A stretch of DNA of 64,000 nucleotides from Dastarcus helophoroides (Eukaryota > Arthropoda > Insecta > Coleoptera > Bothrideridae): assembly GCA_028583605.1 (NCBI GenBank), contig CM053328.1, positions 7,588,836 through 7,652,835 of the forward strand, in the 5' to 3' direction. Shown piece by piece: positions 44,801 to 53,463 of the stretch. Numbering within the stretch: position 1 is the first letter of the stretch; every line of letters starts with the position of its first letter. The notes under the pieces are model-generated. The model was not told the origin of the DNA and searched no databases. It worked only from the letters and a program-made list of their open reading frames with translations. Made by a program: the position numbers and the translations under genes.

Positions 44801-47800
44801 CTTCTTCGTTCTTATCTTCTTTTCTTCTCTTCTCTTCTTATCTTCTCCTTTTCTCTTCTGCTGTTCCTTTCTTCTCTTATCCTTCTCTTCTTTTTTCTTA
44901 TTTTCTTTTCTTCTTTTTCCATCTTTTCTTTTCCCTTCTCTTATTGTCCTTTTTTCCTCTTCTCTTTTCTCTTTTTTTCTCTTTTCACTTTTGACTCTTT
45001 TGTTTCCCCCTCTTCTTCTTCCTCACTCTCTTTCTCTCTACCTTTTTTCTTTTATTTCTTTTGTTCTTTTACCTTATTTCTTGTATATATTGTTCTCTCT
45101 GCCATTCAGTGTCATTTCTTTTCTCTTTTTTTCTATTATGTTCCCTTTCTGTTCTCTTCCTTCATTTTAATTTCGTTCCGTTCTCTTTTCTTCACTTCCC
45201 TTCCTTTTCTTTCCTGCCTTCTCTTCTCTTCCCTCGTCATCTCTTCTCTACTCTCCTATACTCTTCTCTACTCTTCTCTTCCTTTATCTTCTCTTCTCTT
45301 TTCCTTCGTCATCTATTCTCTACTCATCTATACTCTTCTCTACCCTTTTCTCCCTCTTCTCTTCTTCTTCCCTCCTCCTCCCTCGTCATCTCTTCTCTAC
45401 TCTTCTCTTCCTTTATCTTCTCTTCTCTTTTCCTTCGTCATCTATTCTCTACTCATCTATACTCTTCTCTACCCTTTTCTCCCTCTTCTCTTCTTCTTCC
45501 CTCCTCCTCCCTCGTCATCTCTTCTCTACTCTTCTATACACTTCTCTACTCTTCTTTTCCACCCCTCTTTCCTCATCTTCTCTTCTGTACTCTCCTACAC
45601 CCTTCTCTACTCTTCTCTTCCTCTTCTCTTCCCACATCTATTTTCTTCCCTTCTCTTCCCTTCTTTTCTCTTCTTTTTTCTTATCTTCTCTTTTCTTCTC
45701 TTCTCTTCCCTTCTTTTCTCTTCTTTTTCTTTTCTTCTCTTCTCTTATTTTCTCTTCCCTCCTCTTTCTTCTTCTTTCTCTTCTCTTCTTTTGCTCTTCT
45801 TTGTTTTCTCTTTCTCCTTTTTTCTTATTCTTCTCTTCTCTACTCTTCTCCTCTCTTCTCTTATTTTCTCTTCCCTCCTCTTCTCTTCTCTTCTTAAGTT
45901 CTTCTCTTCTCTTCTCTGTTCTTCTTCTGTCTTCTCTTCTTTTATTTTCTCTTCCCTCCTCTTTTCTTCTCTTCTCTTTCTTCCTCTTCTTTCCTCTTCT
46001 CTTCTTTTGTTTTCTCTTTCCTCCTTTTCTCTTTTCTTTTTAAGCTCTTCTCAACTCTTCTCTCTTCTCTTATTTTCTCTTCCTTCTCTTCTCTTCTCTT
46101 CTTAAGCTGTTCTCTGCTTTTTTCTTCTGTCCTCTTCTCTGCTTATCGCTTTTGTCTTGTCTTGCCTCCTTTTCTCTTCTCTTCTATTCTCTTCTCTTCT
46201 CTTTTTTCTGCTTTTCTCTTCTTGTGTTTTCTCTTATTTTCTCTTCTCTTCTTTCTCTTCTTTTCTTTTCTCTTCTCTACCCTTCCCCCTCTCTTATTTT
46301 TTCTTCTCTTCCCTCCCCTCTTCTATTCTCTTCGTTTTTTCTTTTCTTCTGTAAAATTTTCCGTAAATGTTTCTCTAAAGTTAACAATTTTTTTTTATTT
46401 GAAATTTAAAGTAATCTTGAAAGTTTAAGAAACAATTTGAAATTACAACAAATATTTCTCTCAAAATGTCCAAACATTAAATTTTCCATAGTTTAACCCT
46501 TTCTGTCGAATTTTTGACATACTTTCGAGAAAATAAAGGAATTAAAAAAGAGGTCGATATTTTAAGAAATAGGAAGTGTCGATTTTTTTGGATAGAAACA
46601 AACGAATTCTAAAAACAGTCTAAATTTTAAGTTAAAATTAAACGTTTTGAGTAGTCTTTCCACTAAAGCGTCAGACTTTGGGAAAAAGTCCAAACTTGGG
46701 AATATCACAATTTTGAAAAAGTGCGAATTTTGAAAATATCGTAATTTCGTGCAAAAGATCGGTTGGGAAAATATCGAATTTTGAATGGTAAATGTTCTAA
46801 GAAAAAAAAGAATGCATTAAAAAACTCTGAATTGTAGAAAAAAGACCGGGGATACCCTTTTAAGCAAAAGATAAATTGAAATACAAATCTTGTCCCCGCA
46901 AACCAAGAAAGTTTAAAAAACACAACAAAGGTTGCTCAAACGCGTTTCGACAGTCAAGCGCTCACCTTCAGAGAGAGCTTGTCGGAGAAATTATTGAAAA
47001 AAAAATCGGAAGCGAATGTTGTAACAAAAAAAACACTGCATTACAGAAAAAGGCTGGATTTAAAAACAATGAACTTTGGAGAAAGGCACATTTTGAAAAA
47101 AGTCGAATTTGCCAATATAAAATGAACTTTTGAAAAAAAAAAGGTGAACGTTTGTAGAGGATTGTAAATTTGAAAAAAAAAACTAACTTAGAGATCAAAT
47201 CGAAATTCGAGCAACAGATCAATTTAAAAACTTTTGGAAAAAATGGTGATAGTGCCAAAAAAGATAAATTTAGAAGAAAAAAAATGTGAATTGCTCGGGA
47301 AAAGATCGGACTTGAAAAAAGATGAAATTTGGAGGAAGGCAAATTTTGAAAGAAGAAAGGCGAATTCTCAAAAACATCGAAATCTTTGAGTTATGAGTTT
47401 GATGGAACGGACTGGTCCTTGGTTATCTTCAAAAATTGAAATACAGAACTTGTCCCCTGAAACCAAGAAAGATTAAAAACACAACAAAGGTTGCTTTAAC
47501 GCGTTTCGACAGCCAAGCTGTCATCTTCAGAGAGAAACTGAAGATGACAGCTTGGCTGTCGAAACGCGTTAGAGAAACCTTTGTTGTGTTTTTTAATCTT
47601 TCTTTGTTTCAGGGGACAAGTTCTGTATTTCAATTTTTGAATTATGATTTAACATTTTCAGAGAAAAGTCGGATTTTCTAACGTAAAGACAAATTTTGAA
47701 AAAAAAGACAAAAGTTGGAAGGAGAACCGAACTTTGAGAGCAAATCGAAATTTCGAACGAAAAATCAATTTAAAAAAATGAACTTTTAGGAAAAATGAAA

Positions 47801-50800
47801 AATGTTCTAAAAACAGACGAATTCAGGAAAAAAAACTAAATTTCCAGAAAAAGACCGAACTTATAAAATGAAACTTCTTAGAGATGGTCAGATTTTGCAA
47901 GTTTTGGTAAAAGAAAGACGAATTCTCAAAAAAATCGAAATTTTGAGTTATGATTCAACATTTTGAGAAAAAAGTCTGATTTTTCAACGTAAAGTCAAAT
48001 TTTGAGAAAAAGAGACAAAAGTTGGAAGGAGAATTGTAATTTAGAAAAAAAAAGACCGAAATTTGAGAACAAATCAAAATTTCGAACGAAAGATCAATTA
48101 AAAAAAATCAACTTTTATGAAAAATGAAAAATGTTCTAAAAACAGACGAATTCAGGAAAAAACTAAACTTTTAAAAACTATTCTAATTTTTAAACTTTTC
48201 GATATTTCAACATATCTCTTAAAATTCACTCTCAGAGAGAATCTCTGAAGATGACAGCTTCGCTATCGAAACGCGTTAGAGCAACTTTTGTTGTATTTAT
48301 TAATCTCTCTTGGTTTCAAGGGACAATCAATTTTTAAAGATAACCAAGGCCAAGTACATTCCACAAAAAAAAGAAAAACAAATTACAAGACAAATTTCCA
48401 AAAAAAGCAATTTCTTTCAGGAAGGTTGAATTTAAAAATCAAAATTTCGAGAAAAGGTCGAAATTTAAAATTAAACAAAGGAATTATTTCATTTGATTTA
48501 AAAACAGGAAGCGAGTGTTTGAATAAAAATATTGTTTTAGTAAAATTATTGTTCCTATGAATGAATTCGTTTCATGAAATTTTTAATTTTATTCTATCAC
48601 TTCAAATATGATTGAAATTGGCTTATTTTCAATGTGGGTTCCCTGTAAATTCATGTAATTTTGTTTGTTTCAGATCAGATCGGAAGGTTTTATTTTTAGC
48701 TCGTTCGAATTTATTTTGAACTTTATAAATAGTTCGTTTACCATGAGCATAAATAAGCGTGATTCTTTTTACGCCTACAACTCGGTGCACTTTTATTGCA
48801 ATGCAAAAGGAACTTAATTTAATTTTTTTGGGGGAGGAACATTCAGAGGCGAATTAAGCTTGATTGGTGCCCTGTATAATTCACTGAATATTTTTGACGA
48901 TCAAAAAAGGAAGTCGTCCACTTCGGTGGGGAAAATTTGAAAATGTAACGAATCCAAAATATTCACGTTGAAAAAAAAAGGGCGAGTCATCCAGATTTGT
49001 GGGAGCCCCTGTACTATCGTGTATGTTGCACACCCTTAAATCCTCCCCTGAGAACATTCATTTTCTCCCTTTCTGACCACCCTTGTCGAATATATTGTTC
49101 ATATTCTTAGACTATAACATGGTCTAAGTTCATATTTATCCAGGACGACTGATGTAACAACTTCTAAAGCATATTAGCTCAGCTGGCTACGTGATCTCGA
49201 AGTTCAAGTGCTTCATCCTCTCGTGGGCCAATTTCTATTTTATTCTGTTGTTACATTTTATTTCCTGTTTTTATGAACTTTGAGAACTTTGATAATAAAA
49301 ATGTAAATGTTTATTTCTATTTTTCATTTAATCACTTTCATTATCAAAATATCTAAACTAACTATTAACAGAAAATAAAGAATGAATAACATGTAAGAAC
49401 ATTTAAATTTGATGCACGAGAGAATCGTATAAGCAACTTCCAAGAATTTTTTAAATAAATCTTCACTTTTGTATAAATTTGGATTTCAACCACGAACTTC
49501 TATTTTTTTTTCTATTTTCGACCAATACGTTTCCTAAAAAAATCGAAGTCGTTGTTTAGGGATAGGGAATATCTCCCAATTTCTCCCAATAAAGCCAACT
49601 TCTGACCAAAAGCTACTACTTATCCTGATTCTAACTAATATAAATGCGAAAGTGTGTTTGTCTGTATGTTTGTCCTGTTTTCATGACTCACTTGCTGAAA
49701 TAATTTGAACAAAAACTGGTATAAACGTACCTCGCAAGGGGAATTCGTTAGTAGGATATGTTTTACTCCGGAAAACTATTCTGGATTTCCCTAAAGTAAT
49801 ATTATATCTAGAAAGAGTAAATAGCCTTTTCCCATTCTCTGTGTAAATAAATGCAAGATTTGACAGCGATGACAGCGTCATCTAAGAATAGGGTACCGTA
49901 ACTTTGCATGTAGGATTATTTTAATATAAGTCCGACAGCGCCATCTAACACGATAGGGAACGACTTTGCTACCCTAGCTGAAACCCATTAGACATCGTTA
50001 CACACCACATCAACGAATTTGAGCAAAACATCATTCTGCAATCTCCTCGACCTCTTTAAAACTGTGCAGACCCGATTAAGATAGTTTTATTACGTTTATG
50101 TTAAATAATTTTATAAATGAGAAAGCATCATCTATCGCTATCAATTAATTAAAATCAGAGACAAATTAAAATTAAAACATTACTAAAAAAATTGAGCGTC
50201 GGTTTAACAAATTTGGTCAATCTTTTTAAATTTGGACACTTGTTCTGTTAAGTTATAAAGACAATTATTGAAATTTGCAGACCAATCCGCGAATGAAAGA
50301 GTTTTCTATAGTCTTCTAAAATTGTAAAAAATATCTCTTATGTTTTCATTTTCTTTTCAGTGCCTTAGCGCCGAAGACAACACATCGACGGGAAAGACCG
50401 ACGGCCATTGCGTCTGGTATGGGCAGTGTCACAAGAGCGGTAGGAAAATTCAAAATTGCCATTACACCGGGCCCGCCAAACCGATGAGCCCCGACGGCTT
50501 GCCCAACTTGAAAAAATGGTGCCCGGATTTGTTAAATAAGAACGTCTGTTGCGACGCCGAGCAATTGGCTACCATGGATACGAATTTACAAGTGGCCGCC
50601 GGTCTGTTGAAGAGGTGTCCGTCCTGTATGAACAACTTCTTGAAGAATTTGTGCGGAATGACGTGCTCGCCGGTACAGTCCACTTTCATCAACGTCACAA
50701 AAGTGGCGAAAGATGACAAAACAGGTATTTAATTGCTTTTAGTTTTTGCCCTTGCGTTGGTTACAATTTCCAAAAAAAAGATAGTCTGAATTCGTTGGAC

Positions 50801-53328
50801 TTTAAGGGGGCCATCAATAAATTACGTCACTTATTAAGCGGAAAGAAGGGGGTCAAAAGAGTGTGACAAGGGGGAAGACGAGTCAACAGCTTCGTGACGT
50901 CACAAAGTAGAAGTATCCACTTTTTTAAAAATTTCGAAAATTGCGTCTTGAAAATTTTGACTTTTAAAAATTTAGATTTCAATTTCGATTTTTGTTTTGA
51001 AAAATTTAATTTTTTTGGTAATATTCGATTCCTACTTTTTGGAAATGTTAATTTCTCCAAAATTTTAACTTCTTTTTTCAAAACGACCACTTGTGAAAAA
51101 TTTAACTTTCTTAATTTTGGTTTTTCTTCGATATTTTAGACTTTAGACTTTTTTTTTGAAAATTTTGTTATTCCAATTTTTTTTTAAATTCCGTTTTTTT
51201 TAAATTGAAAATTGGAAAAGAATGAAATTCATTTTTGCTTTATTTTACAACAGGTTTTTTGGAAATTTCGACTCCGGAATTTTGACTCTTCTAAAAATTT
51301 TGACTTTTTTGAAAATTCCGTTTTTCTAAATATTGTCTTTTTTAGAAAACGTGGAACTTTTTGAAAATTTCGTCTTATCTTGAATTTTTCAATCGTTGTT
51401 TTGTAAATTTCGTTTTTTTCCAAAATTTTGACATTTTTCAAAATGCTAATTTCGTCTTATCTTGAATTTTTCAATCGTTGTTTTGTGAATTTCGTTTTTT
51501 CCAAAAGTTTGACATTTTTCAAAATTTCGACTACTTTTCAAGATTTCGCTCTTTTTTTGAAAACTTTTGACTGCCATTTTCAAATTATCGATTTTTTAAA
51601 AGAATTCCCGCTTCTCGAAAATGTTAATTTTTTCCAAAGTTTTAACTTTTCAAAATGACCATTTTTAAAAAATTTCAACTTTCTTAATTTTGGTTTTTCT
51701 TCAATATTTAGACTTAACAAAATCGATTTTCTTTTGAAAATTTTGATATTCCTAATTTCCAATTTTTTTTAATCCATATTTTCTTTCGAAACTGAAAATT
51801 GGAAAACAAAATTTCTAATACAAATTTTGAAAGTTATTTTTGCATTATTTTACAAATTTGGATTTTATTCAGAACCTAGAAATTTTTGAGAAAAATATGG
51901 AAATTTCGAGTTTTAATTTTAGATGATTTGAGAAGAAAGAGGCACAGTTTCAAAAAATTGAGATTTTTAAAGAAATTTCAGAAATTTGTTTACCAATTTT
52001 GATCATTTGTGTGATTCAAATTTAAAACAGGAATTTCAATTTTAAAATTTGGTTTTCAAAGTCAAAATTTCGAGAAGGCAGTCAAAATCCTAAAATTATT
52101 AAGAAAAAAATCTTTGTCAAGTAGATGTGGAAATTTTTAAGCTGTTATCGTTAATTTGAGACTGAATTTTGTGAAATTTCCATTTTCACTCAACTGAAGA
52201 AAAACATTTCACCTGACATCATATTTATTTTATAATCAATTAGTTTAATATTTAATTGATTGATTAACTTTTTATCAGCTATTTATAATTAATAATAATT
52301 TGATTCATTAAGTTTTTTTTCAACATATCGTTTTATGAATAAAATTAATTTAATAAACAATTTTATTACTATTATTTGAATCTGCATTTTGTATTTCGCG
52401 TTAATTTTCCATTTAGCATATTCGCCAAATTGATTAGATTAGATACTCTGTAGTGCATGAATGAAATAGAATTAAAAAAAAAAAACACTATTCACAATAT
52501 TGTCCTTTAAAGGACTGTGTTTTATGCTTGACATCGATTAAACGATATTTTAGATACAGCATCGATTTATCTCAACATCGATATTTTTTAACACAGATCA
52601 ACATCGATTATTGCCAATATAAAAATAAAATTTATCGAAAATAGAACAAACGTTAATAAGTCGACCTGCTCATGCTTCATTGTTTTAAGATATCTAATCC
52701 GGCATATTTCAAGAAATTATGAACAAACGAGATCACGTCATTGAATTCCACCAAGAAAATATTTAAAATTAATTACTTTGGTGCAGAACCAATAAAACAC
52801 ACCCCGGCTGACATTCCAGAAGCGGCAACTGAAACATCCGAGACATCCGAACTTAGTTCTCGTGCGATATGGACGCCATATCCACACAAACTATTTTCGC
52901 AATTTTATTACTAAATTCGCTGGAATCAGTTCCAATTTTGATTTCAAATATCGTATAATATTAGTAAAAGTACAACAGGAAATATTGAAGCTAAGGTTGG
53001 CTAGGAAATAGGTTGAAAGCTGAGGGTGTTTTTCTTTCTTTTAGGAAAAGAGTACGTAACAGAGATCGATCTCTTCGTCACCAAAGACTTCATGCACGGC
53101 ATCTATAATTCTTGCCGTCAAGTTACGGTGCCTTCTACCGGCAATCTAGCCCTCGATCTGATGTGTGGGGATTGGGGGGCCGCCAAGTGTACGGCCGAGA
53201 GATGGTTCGCCTTCATGGGGGACGCTTCTAATATCTACGTACCGTTTCAAATTAACTACAGAACGGACGGAAAGGCCCCATTCAAGCCTGTTGATGTCGC
53301 GGTGACGCCTTGCAGTAAGGCTGTTGAT
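32804..53328 (+). CDS. NPC1: NPC intracellular cholesterol transporter 1, first three coding exons (partial gene)
   Basis: Lysosomal and late-endosomal membrane protein that exports sterol received from NPC2. Three exons in the window: 32804-32878, 50361-50724, 53045-53328; junction phases 0, 1 and 0 are consistent, giving 241 codons in total. Exon 1 encodes a signal peptide; exons 2 and 3 encode the cysteine-rich, sterol-binding N-terminal domain. Seen are CVWYGQC, NCHYTGPAKPM, NVCCD, RCPSCMNNFLKNLCGMTCSP, an N-glycosylation site NVT, SCRQVTVPSTGNLALDLMCG and FMGDASNIYVPFQINY. Phrases such as PSTGNLALDLMCG and FMGDA...YVPFQI are closer to insect NPC1a than to vertebrate NPC1 (from knowledge of the family). 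The 13 transmembrane segments and sterol-sensing domain are beyond the right edge. Introns 1 and 2 are 17,482 and 2,320 nt; intron 3 exceeds 10.6 kb. Confidence 0.93.
32879..34130 (+). other. NPC1 intron 1, start
   Basis: Intronic DNA of fairly ordinary composition, turning AT-rich. Short open frames here resemble no known protein. No feature recognised. Confidence 0.5.
34131..35780. repeat. Fuzzy AT-rich repeat in NPC1 intron 1
   Basis: T-rich on the + strand from about 34450 to 35400 (AAATTTCGACTTTTTTG-like words), then A-rich to about 35760. The change of strand bias within one block is notable. No coding signal. Confidence 0.6.
35781..38530. repeat. Higher-order satellite: ~380-bp unit of three ~127-bp monomers
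   Basis: All monomers share a skeleton: ATTCGCAAATGT, CTCTTGGAG or TCATGGAGG, AAAATAAT, TTGAGCTAAAACGTTGGG, GTTCATCAGTATT, TTGTTTTGCCA or CCATGAAA. Three monomer types alternate. The type carrying TTGTCATGGAGG recurs at 35944, 36325, 36706, 37086, 37463 and 37842 (spacings 381, 381, 380, 377, 379), so the higher-order period is far more regular than the monomers are alike. A 35-bp local duplication lies at 35909/35944. Both edges degrade (the monomer near 38147 is diverged). Short open frames across it repeat with the array and carry stops in other copies. Confidence 0.9.
38531..39564. repeat. A-rich fuzzy repeat in NPC1 intron 1
   Basis: AAATTTCGAGAAAAAGTC-like words on the + strand. No coding signal; short open frames are Lys/Asn/Phe-rich by composition. 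Confidence 0.55.
39580..39747 (+). mobile_element. Foldback element, copy C, with a perfect 15-bp target-site duplication
   Basis: 168 bp flanked on both sides by CATTACTTTAGTTGA (39565-39579 and 39748-39762). The 5' part begins AATACAGTACTTGTC, with part of the left arm deleted. Then come CTGAAGATGACAGC, TTG, GCTGTCGAAACGCGTT, the right arm AATCTTTCTTGGTTTCAAGG, and the 3' tail GGACCAGTCCGTTCCATCAAA (in two parts GGACCAGTCC and GTTCCATCAAA). A long target-site duplication is typical of target-primed reverse transcription, so a non-autonomous retroelement is favoured over a DNA MITE. Confidence 0.85.
39763..43532 (+). other. NPC1 intron 1, more ordinary intronic DNA
   Basis: 3.8 kb with less repetition than its neighbours. 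One partial foldback copy lies at 40699-40758. Several short open frames (for example at 40072, 41004 and 42463) have no recognisable family and no splice support. No regulatory element could be assigned. Confidence 0.5.
40699..40758 (+). mobile_element. Foldback element, copy D (single arm)
   Basis: Only the left arm remains: GAAATACAATTCTTGTCCCC, TGAAACCAAGAAAGATTAGA, then AACGCAACAAACGCGTTA. The hairpin centre and right arm are missing. Confidence 0.7.
43533..46349. repeat. 2.8-kb polypyrimidine tract in NPC1 intron 1
   Basis: Almost purely C and T on the + strand, built on TTCTTCTC and TCTTC words with few purines. Local tandem structure is visible: the block CCTTTATCTTCTCTTCTC recurs at 45281 and 45410 (129-bp period), and the block TTTCTCTTTCCTTCTCTCC recurs near 43701 and 44010 (about 309 bp). 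A short non-repetitive island lies at about 45085-45120. The very long Ser/Phe/Leu open frames in all three forward frames result only from the absence of purine-containing stop codons. Confidence 0.95.
46874..46985 (-). mobile_element. Foldback element, copy E (one arm plus centre)
   Basis: ATTGAAATACAAATCTTGTC, AAACCAAGAAAG, CACAACAAAGGTTGCTC, then AACGCGTTTCGACAGTCAAG and ACCTTCAGAGAG, which is the reverse complement of the CTGAAGATGACAGC/GAAACGCG module. The second arm is missing. Confidence 0.7.
47400..47635 (-). mobile_element. Foldback element, copy F (nearly full hairpin)
   Basis: Two arms of about 102 bp (47429-47530 and 47538-47640) are near-perfect inverted repeats around a 7-bp centre (AGAGAAA). 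Outside the left arm lies the family tail in reverse (TTTGATGGAACGGACTGGTC). Flanks TTTGAGTTATGA (left) and TTTGAATTATGA (right) look like a 12-bp target-site duplication with one mismatch. The related, uninterrupted sequence TTTTGAGTTATGATTCAACA at about 47942 serves as an unoccupied-site model. Confidence 0.85.
48240..48365 (+). mobile_element. Foldback element, copy G (right half)
   Basis: TCTCTGAAGATGACAGCTTC, GAAACGCGTTAGAGCAAC, TTAATCTCTCTTGGTTTCAA, then the tail GATAACCAAGGCCAAGTAC and ATTCCACAAA. The left arm is missing. Confidence 0.7.
48601..50360 (+). other. NPC1 intron 1, end
   Basis: Ordinary intronic DNA. A segment at about 49635-49990 (ATGCGAAAGTGTGTTTGTCTG, shown here in parts ATGCGAAAGTG and TGTTTGTCTG; GACAGCG...CATCTAA twice) looks like a dispersed repeat but has no second copy in the window. 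The acceptor TTTTCATTTTCTTTTCAG ends at 50360. Confidence 0.45.
50361..50724 (+). CDS. NPC1: NPC1 exon 2, N-terminal sterol-binding domain
   Basis: Encodes the first half of the N-terminal domain. It holds the expected pattern of conserved cysteines (CVWYGQC, NCHYTG, CCD, RCPSC, LCGMTCSP) and one NVT sequon. It ends in phase 1 at GACAAAACAG before GTATTT. Confidence 0.95.
50725..53044 (+). other. NPC1 intron 2, mostly T-rich fuzzy repeat
   Basis: 50900-51800 is T-rich repeat including a local near-duplicate (TCGTCTTATCTTGAATTTTT at about 51370 and 51456). 52520-52615 has four ATCGAT words (CATCGATTA, CATCGATTT, CATCGATAT, CATCGATTA). 52620-53030 is ordinary intronic DNA. Confidence 0.55.
53045..53328 (+). 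CDS. NPC1: NPC1 exon 3, N-terminal sterol-binding domain
   Basis: Continues the N-terminal domain: GKEYVTEIDLFVTKDFMHG, SCRQVTVP, LALDLMCGDWGAAKC, ERWFAFMGDASNIYVPFQ, DVAVTPCSKAVD. Acceptor TTTCTTTTAG ends at 53044; donor GTAAGT starts at 53329, phase 0. Confidence 0.95.
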
Positions 53329-53463
53329 GTAAGTATTTTTAGATATCATCTCCAACATGTCACCAATTTGTACTTGATTTTTATGAGCGAAGTCGAGACC
53401 TGGGGGACTAAAGCCCCAACCTTGCAAGACATATTCATTTTTTTTTGTTATGTATGTATATAT

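Larger units (their letters stand above)
46350..48600. repeat. A-rich fuzzy repeat with foldback elements in NPC1 intron 1
   Basis: A-rich on the + strand (AAATTTTGAGAAAAAAGTC-like words). A unit around GAGTTATGATTTAACATTTT recurs near 47390/47640 and 47950. Foldback copies E, F and G lie inside it. Confidence 0.6.

Noticed and set aside
43484..46409. Open frames of up to 469 codons, rich in Ser, Phe and Leu, in several overlapping frames
   Set aside because: They lie in the polypyrimidine tract, where stop codons cannot form because all need purines. Composition explains them fully.
49174..49211. tRNA-like A box (TTAGCTCAGCTGG) and weak B box (AGTTCAAGTGC), possible SINE head
   Set aside because: The spacing between the boxes is too short and the B box is poor; there is no tRNA fold or second copy.
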